Assembly: GCA_028818705.1 (NCBI GenBank)
Contig: JAPPNJ010000040.1
Span: 62,001 to 126,000, forward strand
Direction: 5' to 3'
From: Candidatus Poribacteria bacterium
GTDB taxonomy: Bacteria; Poribacteria; WGA-4E; WGA-3G
DNA: 64,000 bases
Shown here: piece by piece, positions 45,454 through 52,711 of the stretch
Layout of the letters: every line of letters begins with the position of its first letter
How positions within the stretch are numbered: the stretch's first letter is position 1
The notes under the pieces: generated by a model
The model's database searches: none
Told to the model about the DNA's origin: nothing
The model's input: the letters and a program-made list of their open reading frames with translations, nothing else
Position numbers and translations under genes: made by a program

Positions 45454-48400
45454 ATGAAAAGATTTTACACACTTTTTCTTATTTGTCTCACACTGAATTG
45501 TTGGTTCTCTGTTGCAAACGCCCAAACCGTGCGAATGCCTGATGCGAATTTAGCACTCGTCGTGCGGGATGCCTTGGGTTTAGCCCCTAACGCACCCATC
45601 ACAAGACAAGCGATGCAAGGGTTAACTTTTTTAAATGCCCAGGCTTACAAAATAAGAGAAATTACAGGTCGGTACGACAGGATAAAAGACCTTACTGGAT
45701 TAGAACATGCCACGCAGCTAACACGATTGTGGCTTAATAACAATCAAATCAGTAATATCCGTCCCCTCGCAACCCTGTCACAACTAACGGAGTTATTGTT
45801 CTATAACAACCAAGTCAGGGATATTAATCCCATCACAGAACTGACACAATTAGAATCGCTCGGAATTGCTCACAATCCAATCAACAACCTCCGGCCCCTT
45901 GCCGAATTAACACAACTACGGTATTTAAGCATTAGTGTAAGGCGAATCAGTGATATCCAGCTCCATGTAGATTTAACACAATTAGAGTCGTTAGAAATTT
46001 ACGGGGGGGATTGGGAATCGAGCACTCCAATTAGTGATCTCTACCTTCTCGGAAATTTGACGCAATTAACAAGTTTAAGTGTCCATTATGCTCAAGTCAG
46101 CGATCTCAGTTTTCTGAGAGCTTTAACGCAGTTGGAGGGTTTAAATCTTGGAAGTAATCAGATTAGTGACCTGAAACCGCTCGCAGGATTGACCCAGCTA
46201 AGGTGGTTATATCTTGGAAGTAATCAGATTAGTGACTTGAAACCGCTTGCAAGATTGACCCAACTAACGGATTTAGGTCTTTCAAATAATCAGATACGCG
46301 ATGTGTCTCCGCTCGCAGGATTGACAAATCTTAATAGCTTATATCTCAGGAATAATCCAATTCGGGATGCTTCTCCGCTTGCGAACCTCCCAAACCTGGG
46401 CTATGTGGATATTCCTATTCCGCCTCAGATTTCTATAAGGAACGAGATACCTGATGAACTACCGAAAGTCGGGAAGAACCTGAGATACCGCGTCCAAATA
46501 CGAAATGCGAAAAATGTCACTGGGTTTAAGTTAACTTACGAAACACCTCATAAACTGACTGCTGTCAAATCTGTGGAGTATTTTGATGGCGTTGAGCACA
46601 ACCCCAGAACTAACCCCAGATCAGGCACGCTCACGGCTTCGAGATTAGAGACCGGACAGGATATACACAATGTTGCCATTTTCACACTGAACGCGACTGC
46701 TGCTGGTAAGGGGGACCTACGAGTGCTGGGTCAACTAACGACGACTCAAAGCCAGTTCAAGGTAGATATTCGGTATCCGATAACGATCTTCCCATCTGAC
46801 GAGCCTCAACCGTCCGATAACGCGGGAGTGATACCCGATCCGAATTTAGCAGCAGCCGTGAGGAAAGCGTTAGGTTTAAAAGCAAACGCGTCTATTACAA
46901 AACAAGTAATGAAAAAATTAACCACGCTTGATGTCGAAGGTAACCAGATAAAAAACCTCACTGGATTGGAACACGCAACACAATTGACGTTTATAGCCCT
47001 CTCTTACAATCAGATTCGCGATGTAAATCCGCTCACAGGATTAACACAGTTAAGGGAAATGACTCTTGATAGAAATCAAATCCGAGATATCACGCCAATT
47101 GCAAGTTTGAAGAATTTAAGGGGCTTAGGCCTTGGATACAATACCCCCAAAATCAGCGATATTACGCCTCTCGCAGGCTTGACCAAGTTAGCATGGTTAC
47201 GTCTTACTGGGAATCAAATTCGAGACGTGTCTCCCCTCGCGGAGTTAACAAACCTTGAAACATTATGGATCAAGGAGAACCCAATTCAAGACACCTCCCC
47301 ACTTGCGAGCCTCCCGAAACTAAAGAATGTGGATATTGATATTCCCAAATCGCTGGTTGTGCATATTAAATCACCTCAGCGTCCGCCATTGTATTGGGTA
47401 AACACAAGCACTGGTACCCTCCACCGACTCACCGGTGATGAAGTTGAAGACCTTCTGCCAAATGTCAAGAAGGTAACCAGTTTCACTGTAGATGTGGCAG
47501 ATGGCAAAATCTATTGGACAAATCAAACCGTCAAGAATAACGGACTGGTCAAACGCGCAAATCTTGATGGCTCAAACGCTAAAGTTCTCGCCGCCCTGCA
47601 AAGTGTACCAACCAGCATTGCCATCGACACTGCGAAGAAGAAACTTTACTGGACGAACTCGCTGGGTCGCATCCAACACGCGAACCTCAATGGCAAGCAA
47701 ATCCGAGACCTCATCAAAAACTTGGAGAATCCAAGCAACATTACCTTAGACCCCGCAGGCGGCAAGTTGTATTGGACGGAAGCCTCAGGACGCATTCGAC
47801 GCGCCAACCTCAACGGTAAAAGCGTCCAAAACATCGCCAGTGGCTTGGATCCAATAAGCGATCTTACCATAGCAGGCAACAAGATTTATTGGACAGAAAA
47901 AACAGGTGAAAGTACTGGAAAAATCGGGCGTGCCAACCTCAACGGTTCAAACTTTACTACGCTTATTAGATTACAGCAGGCACCTACCAGCCTTGCCATC
48001 GACCCTGTCGGTAGCAAACTGTATTGGTCAGATTCTGGTGGGAACATCAAGCGCGCCAACCTCAACGGCAAGAATATCCAAAACGTCGTCTCAGGTTTAG
48101 GCGCGCCTGCCAACATCGTTCTGGGGTCAGCCCCTGCAGCAACCGCTGCAGCACCTGCGAGGGTAAGAGAGATACCTACCCAAACAGCACTTCTTGCTAA
48201 CTATCCGAACCCATTTAACCCCGAGACGTGGATACCCTATCAGTTGGCAGAACCGAGCGATGTGAAAATCACTATCTACAATACACATGGGGTTGTTGTT
48301 AGGCAGTTGGAATTAGGACATCAACCTGCTGGCACTTACACAAGCCAGAGTCGTGCGGCGTATTGGAACGGGCGCAACAGTCAAGGTGAGCGTGTTGCAA

Positions 48401-48471
48401 GCGGTATCTATTTCTATCAACTCCAGACGGACAATGTTTCGTCTCTGCGAAAAATGCTGATCCTGAAGTAG
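45454..48471 (+). CDS. Secreted leucine-rich-repeat / beta-propeller surface protein 3
   Basis: The ATG at 45454 gives 1005 residues with a signal peptide (MKRFYTLFLICLTLNCWFSVANAQ); the longer frame from 45310 would bury it. Two LRR blocks (LKPLAGLTQLRWLYLGSNQIS type) are separated by an Ig-like segment of about 130 residues (PKVGKNLRYRVQIRNAKNVTG and FKLTYETPHKLTAVKSV, then HNVAIFTLNATAAGKGDL). This segment resembles a cohesin module, which would fit the dockerin proteins nearby. YWTD-type repeats (LYWTEASGRIRRANLNGKS) and the sorting module follow. The jelly-roll-like domain of proteins 1 and 2 is absent. The last 230 codons are almost identical in DNA to LRR gene 2. Confidence 0.9.
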   Translation: MKRFYTLFLICLTLNCWFSVANAQTVRMPDANLALVVRDALGLAPNAPITRQAMQGLTFLNAQAYKIREITGRYDRIKDLTGLEHATQLTRLWLNNNQISNIRPLATLSQLTELLFYNNQVRDINPITELTQLESLGIAHNPINNLRPLAELTQLRYLSISVRRISDIQLHVDLTQLESLEIYGGDWESSTPISDLYLLGNLTQLTSLSVHYAQVSDLSFLRALTQLEGLNLGSNQISDLKPLAGLTQLRWLYLGSNQISDLKPLARLTQLTDLGLSNNQIRDVSPLAGLTNLNSLYLRNNPIRDASPLANLPNLGYVDIPIPPQISIRNEIPDELPKVGKNLRYRVQIRNAKNVTGFKLTYETPHKLTAVKSVEYFDGVEHNPRTNPRSGTLTASRLETGQDIHNVAIFTLNATAAGKGDLRVLGQLTTTQSQFKVDIRYPITIFPSDEPQPSDNAGVIPDPNLAAAVRKALGLKANASITKQVMKKLTTLDVEGNQIKNLTGLEHATQLTFIALSYNQIRDVNPLTGLTQLREMTLDRNQIRDITPIASLKNLRGLGLGYNTPKISDITPLAGLTKLAWLRLTGNQIRDVSPLAELTNLETLWIKENPIQDTSPLASLPKLKNVDIDIPKSLVVHIKSPQRPPLYWVNTSTGTLHRLTGDEVEDLLPNVKKVTSFTVDVADGKIYWTNQTVKNNGLVKRANLDGSNAKVLAALQSVPTSIAIDTAKKKLYWTNSLGRIQHANLNGKQIRDLIKNLENPSNITLDPAGGKLYWTEASGRIRRANLNGKSVQNIASGLDPISDLTIAGNKIYWTEKTGESTGKIGRANLNGSNFTTLIRLQQAPTSLAIDPVGSKLYWSDSGGNIKRANLNGKNIQNVVSGLGAPANIVLGSAPAATAAAPARVREIPTQTALLANYPNPFNPETWIPYQLAEPSDVKITIYNTHGVVVRQLELGHQPAGTYTSQSRAAYWNGRNSQGERVASGIYFYQLQTDNVSSLRKMLILK

Positions 48472-48500
48472 TTCGCACCCCGGGCTTATCATTTCTGTTA

Positions 48501-48537
48501 GGCGAGGATGGCTTCGGCTTTGTGCCTCGCCTTTTCT
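48501..48537 (+). terminator. Terminator of LRR gene 3
   Basis: GGCGAGG (48501-48507) and CCTCGCC (48525-48531) followed by TTTTC; the sequence is a near-exact copy of the one after LRR gene 2. Confidence 0.8.
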
Positions 48538-48618
48538 AATTGTCAGAATCGCGATGTGTTCTCAAAAACCTACAGAAAACCACGAACTGAATATTGTTAA
48601 AAAAGAAAAAACATCCGA

Positions 48619-48647
48619 TTGATTTTGCTGAGTGTCTGTGATATAAT
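48619..48647 (+). promoter_or_regulatory. Promoter upstream of the HicAB-region genes
   Basis: TTGATT at 48619-48624, 17 bases, TATAAT at 48642-48647, about 57 bases before the 75-residue gene. Confidence 0.65.
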
Positions 48648-48704
48648 TCCACTTAACCGATTTGAGAGCACAGCGAAACATACAATAAGAAAGGAAATTA
48701 ATCA

Positions 48705-48932
48705 ATGCCACAGCAAAATGTCTGTCTCAAAGATATAAATTTGTCCGGATATGATGTTATCGCGACAGTCTACCAAACCGACACATTCAAAGCGAGTATA
48801 AAGTATGACACGAATGGCAAATTACTGATAATTCATGAAGGGCGTGTTATATGCTCGTTTCATACTGAAAAATCGGAGAGCGATGAGGGAAAAGTTTCAG
48901 CAAATTTCAGTAGGAAGGAATATGAGAGTTAA
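48705..48932 (+). CDS. Small protein upstream of hicAB, unknown
   Basis: Not recognised. The 75-residue product (MPQQNVCLKDINLSGYDVIA...) is predicted soluble with alternating strands and a charged C-terminus. It has its own promoter and an AAGGAAAT-type ribosome site, and ends 18 bases before hicA, so it is likely the first gene of the toxin-antitoxin transcript. It may be a third module component or a passenger; no motif decides. Confidence 0.55.
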   Translation: MPQQNVCLKDINLSGYDVIATVYQTDTFKASIKYDTNGKLLIIHEGRVICSFHTEKSESDEGKVSANFSRKEYES

Positions 48933-48950
48933 TTAGGGAAATATTTTGAG

Positions 48951-49139
48951 ATGCGGGTTCGATTGCTCATAAAACTGATTCAAGATGATGGATGGTTTCT
49001 CGTCCGGACCCGAGGCAGCCATCGACAGTTTAAACATCCAACAAAACCTGGCACCGTGACAGTTGCCGGAAAACCGAGTGCTGATGTCCGCCCCGGCACG
49101 CTGAACAGTATTCTTAGGCAAGCTGGACTCAAATGGTGA
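48951..49139 (+). CDS. hicA: HicA-type mRNA interferase toxin
   Basis: HicA toxins are small dsRBD-fold ribonucleases that cut mRNA. The 62-residue protein has the family pattern LIKLIQDDGWFLVRTRGSHRQFKHP, with the catalytic His in GSHRQF, and VTVAGKPSADVRPGTLNSILRQAGL. Its stop precedes the hicB start by one base, the usual coupled arrangement. Confidence 0.92.
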   Translation: MRVRLLIKLIQDDGWFLVRTRGSHRQFKHPTKPGTVTVAGKPSADVRPGTLNSILRQAGLKW

Positions 49140-49140
49140 G

Positions 49141-49392
49141 GTGAATACACCCATGGAATATGTTGTTATTTTTGAAGAAGGTGAAAACAGTTGCAGTGCT
49201 TATGTTCCCGATCTGCCCGGGTGCATCGCGGCAGGAAATTCAATAGAGGAAGTATGGACGTTGATCGCTGAAGCCATTGCATTTCATATTGAAGGACTAC
49301 GGGAAGATGAGGAAGTTGTCCCATCATCGTCAAGTTTACCTGTTCAAATCGACCCGGGTACGTTGTCTGCCTTGATTACGGTTCAAGTTTAG
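49141..49392 (+). CDS. hicB: HicB-type antitoxin
   Basis: The 83-residue protein has the partially degraded RNase H-like HicB fold: YVVIFEEGENSCSAYVPDLPGC followed by IAAGNSIEEVWTLIAEAIAFHIEGLREDEEVVP. The GTG at 49141 overlaps the hicA end region and allows coupling; an ATG at 49153 is an alternative start giving 79 residues. It lacks an obvious C-terminal DNA-binding domain, as in short HicB proteins, and would inhibit HicA directly. Confidence 0.9.
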   Translation: MNTPMEYVVIFEEGENSCSAYVPDLPGCIAAGNSIEEVWTLIAEAIAFHIEGLREDEEVVPSSSSLPVQIDPGTLSALITVQV

Positions 49393-49470
49393 AGATAATT
49401 TTCACCGTTTTTTTCAGATGTGCCCATTCTTTGTGATTTTGATTGCATTTAACAGGAAAGAACAAAATCT

Positions 49471-49704
49471 ATGAAAAGATTTTACACACTCGCTGTGAAA
49501 ATCACCATTTACGATACACGCAGCAGGGTCGTTAGACACTTAGACTTAGGGCATCAATCCCCTGGCATTTATACTAATAGAAGCCGTGCTGCATATTGGG
49601 ACGGGCGCAACAATGTTGGTGAGCGTGTCGCGAGCGGTATCTATTTCTATCAACTCCAGACGGACAATGTTTCGTCTCTGCGAAAAATGCTGATCCTGAA
49701 GTAG
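49471..49704 (+). pseudogene. Collapsed LRR paralogue: first seven codons fused to the sorting module
   Basis: The frame begins MKRFYTL, identical in DNA (ATGAAAAGATTTTACACACT) to the start of LRR gene 3. It then jumps straight into AVKITIYDTRSRVVRHLDLG and the rest of the C-terminal sorting module ending RKMLILK. Signal peptide, LRRs, propeller and the PNPFNPETW core are missing. The product of 77 residues would not be exported. It is best read as an internal deletion derivative of a fourth surface-protein gene. Confidence 0.8.
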
Positions 49705-49733
49705 TTCGCACCCCGGGCTTATCATTTCTGTTA

Positions 49734-49805
49734 GGCGAGGATGGCTTCGGTTTTGGTGCCTCGCCTTTTCTATATGTTAGGCGAGGTCTCTGTGCCTCGC
49801 CTTTT
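49734..49805 (+). terminator. Two tandem GGCGAGG terminators
   Basis: The first stem is GGCGAGG (49734-49740) with CCTCGCC (49759-49765) and TTTTC. The second is GGCGAGG (49780-49786) with CCTCGCC (49795-49801) and TTTTC. This is a tandem duplication of the terminator family unit. Confidence 0.75.
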
Positions 49806-49945
49806 CTAATTGTCAGAATCAGGATTCACAGGATTAGAGGATTTTCAGGCACATCGGCACAAACTAAATTGATAGGGGTCTTGTACGGATACGATTTCCA
49901 TCAACAAAGTAATTCGATGCTTTTCCATACCGTCCATTTTACAAT
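49806..49945. repeat. Duplicated LRR-gene downstream region with the toxin-antitoxin module deleted
   Basis: 49806-49912 repeats 43766-43862, including the final codons of the DUF5615 toxin. From 49913 the sequence instead matches 44488-44525 (AAGTAA-TTCGAT-CTT-TC-ATAC and CCATTTTAC), which lies upstream of the antitoxin. The roughly 630 bases carrying both genes are therefore missing in this copy. Confidence 0.8.
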
Positions 49946-49949
49946 GTAT

Positions 49950-50030
49950 GAAGTCCGTATGGACTTCAAAATCAACGGTATCTATGCCTGTGGGCATAGA
50001 CCGGGGTATGAATGCCGTATTGCCTTGCAG
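49950..50030. repeat. Variable-stem hairpins with ATCAACGGTAT spacer
   Basis: GAAGTCC/GGACTTC (49950-49967), CTATGCC/GGCATAG (49982-49999) and a decayed GAATGCC unit at 50010. Spacers ATCAACGGTAT and ACCGGGGTAT are those of the array at 44.7 kb, in the opposite sense. Confidence 0.65.
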
Positions 50031-50159
50031 TGAGAGTCCCCGGGACACAATTTGGTCTATTCCCAGACCAAATCCGGTGTTTCTGCGGATTTCTTCAAGG
50101 TTTCCCAACCTCGCCGGTGCGGAGTGTCCAAGTAATTGTAAAATTCACCATAGTTCTTC

Positions 50160-50218
50160 TGTAGGAGGGATTTCCAAATCCCGACTTCTTTGTGTAGGAG
50201 CGAGCTCCCGCTCGCGAC
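50160..50218 (+). repeat. Two REP copies in direct orientation
   Basis: Copies at 50160-50185 (stem GGGATTT/AAATCCC) and 50193-50218 (stem GCGAGC/GCTCGC), both starting TGTAGGAG and ending CGAC. Confidence 0.75.
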
Positions 50219-50410
50219 TTTTCGATGAAAATGGACGAAAAGCCTAAAACTAAATAGTCCTATCCTACCAATTGTCGCGTCTTGCTAAAAAAATACAATT
50301 ATGATACATTTTAAATCCAACGCCATAATTGTCCTTGTATTCATTATCCATAAGGAAACACAATACTTTCCTACCATTCACAATAGGTGGGAGATAAGGA
50401 GTTTAAGCAC

Positions 50411-51613
50411 ATGAGCAACAACGGACGCACCTACACCGCAGAACTGGAAGAGATGGAAGTCTATGGCGAAACGCGGGTCGGATGGGACGAAAACACACCT
50501 GTCAATGAAACCGTGGACGCAGCAGGAAATCTTTTCCCCGGTGAAAGGGGATTTGGTGTGGCAGATCCCACCTCACCGAAACGTCGGGTCTACGATGATC
50601 CTGAGGTCGAGGCACTACGCGAGAAATTGCGTGAGCGTAACGGCATTCGTGGCCTCGAAATCTGTGAGCCACACGAAACTAAGAAAATCGCTCGTATCTT
50701 CCATCGCGACGGTTTTTGCGTCGTCAAAGACCTTCTCAACGCTGAGCAACTCGCCCGCTGGAGAGAAGGGTGCGCCGAAGCACTTCGCGACATCCTCTCG
50801 ATCCCTGGTCCCGAAAATAGAAAATACACTACCGAAACCGGGCGCCTACCACATCGCTATAGTTACGGCACATCTTCTGCTTCGCGGCAGATGCTCCACC
50901 ACGCTGCTTGGGCAAGTATGATTGATCTGCCGACGACAACCCCTATTGTCACAGAAATCTTCGGTTCCTCAGATTACCGAGTTTGGGGTTCAGGTGGAGA
51001 CCTGTGTCTGCCTGGAGCAGTAGAATACCAACACCTACACCCCGATGGTAGAGATCCACAGCACCTTTCGGAAGCACGCATCAGACAAGCGGAATTAGTC
51101 GGTGTTCAACTCCATAGAGACGACAACGGCAACCTTGATGTGCCGACGCAAAAGATGATTATGGAGATGACACCGCCGACGGTAACGATTAACTTTGTGA
51201 TGTGTGATCTAACATGGGAAAACGGTCCGATTCGTCAAATTCCAGGGACACATACTTTGCAACAGAACCCACCACCACCGGGTGACGAACCCGATTGGAT
51301 GAAACATTCAACGCTCGTCGGGGCAAGCGCTGGTTCTGGTGTATTTCGGGATAATCGAGCATGGCACGGTGCAACACCTAACCTCTCAAAGGAAATTCGG
51401 GCACTACCAAACGTTGAGTACGCCGCACCGTGGCGCACACAGCGCGGTTTTAGTCGGATTATGCCACACGAAATTTGGGAAACATTGACACCACACGCTC
51501 AGAAATTGTGTGAATGGATCAAGGCTGACCCAGGTGTCTGGCCACCGGGTGCCGGCATTATGCATCCGCTCTCGAGTAAACGCGCAGAAGCAGCAAGAGG
51601 GTCAAACAGTTAG
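50411..51613 (+). CDS. Phytanoyl-CoA dioxygenase (PhyH)-family protein A
   Basis: PhyH proteins are Fe(II)/2-oxoglutarate oxygenases that hydroxylate small molecules. The 400-residue protein starts at ATG 50411 (AAGGAG 10 bases ahead). IFHRDGFCVVKDLLNAEQL is the typical N-terminal strand-helix, HLHPDGRD a candidate HxD iron motif, NGPIRQIPGTHTL the conserved strand and FRDNRAWHGATPN the distal His with downstream polar residues. The substrate is unknown. It heads a four-gene run with two Gfo/Idh/MocA dehydrogenases and a second PhyH protein; the next start is 16 bases after its stop. Confidence 0.85.
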   Translation: MSNNGRTYTAELEEMEVYGETRVGWDENTPVNETVDAAGNLFPGERGFGVADPTSPKRRVYDDPEVEALREKLRERNGIRGLEICEPHETKKIARIFHRDGFCVVKDLLNAEQLARWREGCAEALRDILSIPGPENRKYTTETGRLPHRYSYGTSSASRQMLHHAAWASMIDLPTTTPIVTEIFGSSDYRVWGSGGDLCLPGAVEYQHLHPDGRDPQHLSEARIRQAELVGVQLHRDDNGNLDVPTQKMIMEMTPPTVTINFVMCDLTWENGPIRQIPGTHTLQQNPPPPGDEPDWMKHSTLVGASAGSGVFRDNRAWHGATPNLSKEIRALPNVEYAAPWRTQRGFSRIMPHEIWETLTPHAQKLCEWIKADPGVWPPGAGIMHPLSSKRAEAARGSNS

Positions 51614-51629
51614 TAGAAGGAGAAAATAC

Positions 51630-52664
51630 ATGTTAAACTGGGGCGTTATGGGTGCAGGCGGCATCGCTTATGTCTTCTGCAACGGAATGCGTTTTACAGA
51701 CTCCGGGCAGATCCTCGCTGTTGCGAGTCGTACGCAATCGCGTATAGATAGACTCGTCAACGATTACAACATCCCTCGCCAATATAACGACTACGACGGC
51801 TTGTTGACGGATGATGATATTGATGCCGTCTATATTGCAACGATTCATCCACTGCATGTGGAATGGGCGATAAAGTGTGCCGAAGCGGGAAAACATCTCC
51901 TCATCGAGAAGCCCATCAGCATGAATCACGCTGAAGCCGCTGCCATGATCGAAGCAGCACGAGAAAATGATGTGTTTCTCATGGAAGCCTTCATGTACAG
52001 GTGTCATCCACAAATAGCAAAAGTAGTTGAACTCATACAAAACGGGACAATTGGTGATGTCCTTGTTATCCGATCAACATTCAGCTACCGTTCAAATTTT
52101 AATCCACAAAGCCGGATTTTCAATCGTGAAATGGGAGGTGGTGGTATCCTTGACATCGGGTGTTACACCGCTTCAATGACTCGCAAAATGGCGGGTGCCG
52201 CTGAAAATAAACTGTTCCTCAATCCAATTGAAATAAAAGGGAACGGGAAGATTGGTCCGACAGGTGTTGACCATATTGCAGCAGCAACGCTCAAGTTTGA
52301 AAACGGTATTGTTGGGGAGATAATTGCCGCTGTTGAATGCAGTGTCGGGAGCAGCGTTTTTATTTACGGATCAGAAGGCTCAATTACTATTCCAAGTCCT
52401 TGGCTGCCTTCCTCGCTTTGTCGGCAGGCAAAAGAACCGTTACCGCTTGACACAACCTTCCCGTCAACAAAAATTATCGTTGATTCTCATCAAACCCGGG
52501 AAGAGATTACGGTTGATGTTGATCGGGATCTGTTTACCCTCGAAGCCGATACAGTAGCCAATCACATTGCGGATAGGCAAGCACCAGCAATGTCTTGGGA
52601 CGACACGCTCGGTAACATGCAGCTGCTGGACACCTGGCTTGCAGAGGTAGGCGTTGTTCATTGA
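51630..52664 (+). CDS. Gfo/Idh/MocA-family oxidoreductase A
   Basis: NAD(P)-dependent sugar or cyclitol dehydrogenase-like protein of 344 residues. The Rossmann dinucleotide motif is GVMGAGGIAYVF at the N-terminus, then AVYIATIHPLHVEWAIKCAEAGKHLLIEKPIS with the family EKP motif. The C-terminal domain has GGGGILDIGCYTASMTRKM, with the usual Asp and Tyr of the active site. ATG 51630 has AGAAGGAG 8 bases ahead; the longer frame from 51510 overlaps the PhyH gene. Substrate unknown. Confidence 0.9.
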   Translation: MLNWGVMGAGGIAYVFCNGMRFTDSGQILAVASRTQSRIDRLVNDYNIPRQYNDYDGLLTDDDIDAVYIATIHPLHVEWAIKCAEAGKHLLIEKPISMNHAEAAAMIEAARENDVFLMEAFMYRCHPQIAKVVELIQNGTIGDVLVIRSTFSYRSNFNPQSRIFNREMGGGGILDIGCYTASMTRKMAGAAENKLFLNPIEIKGNGKIGPTGVDHIAAATLKFENGIVGEIIAAVECSVGSSVFIYGSEGSITIPSPWLPSSLCRQAKEPLPLDTTFPSTKIIVDSHQTREEITVDVDRDLFTLEADTVANHIADRQAPAMSWDDTLGNMQLLDTWLAEVGVVH

Positions 52665-52711
52665 TGCGTGTGCAAATGTAGGATCTTACAACTATTCAGG
52701 AGTTAATACCG

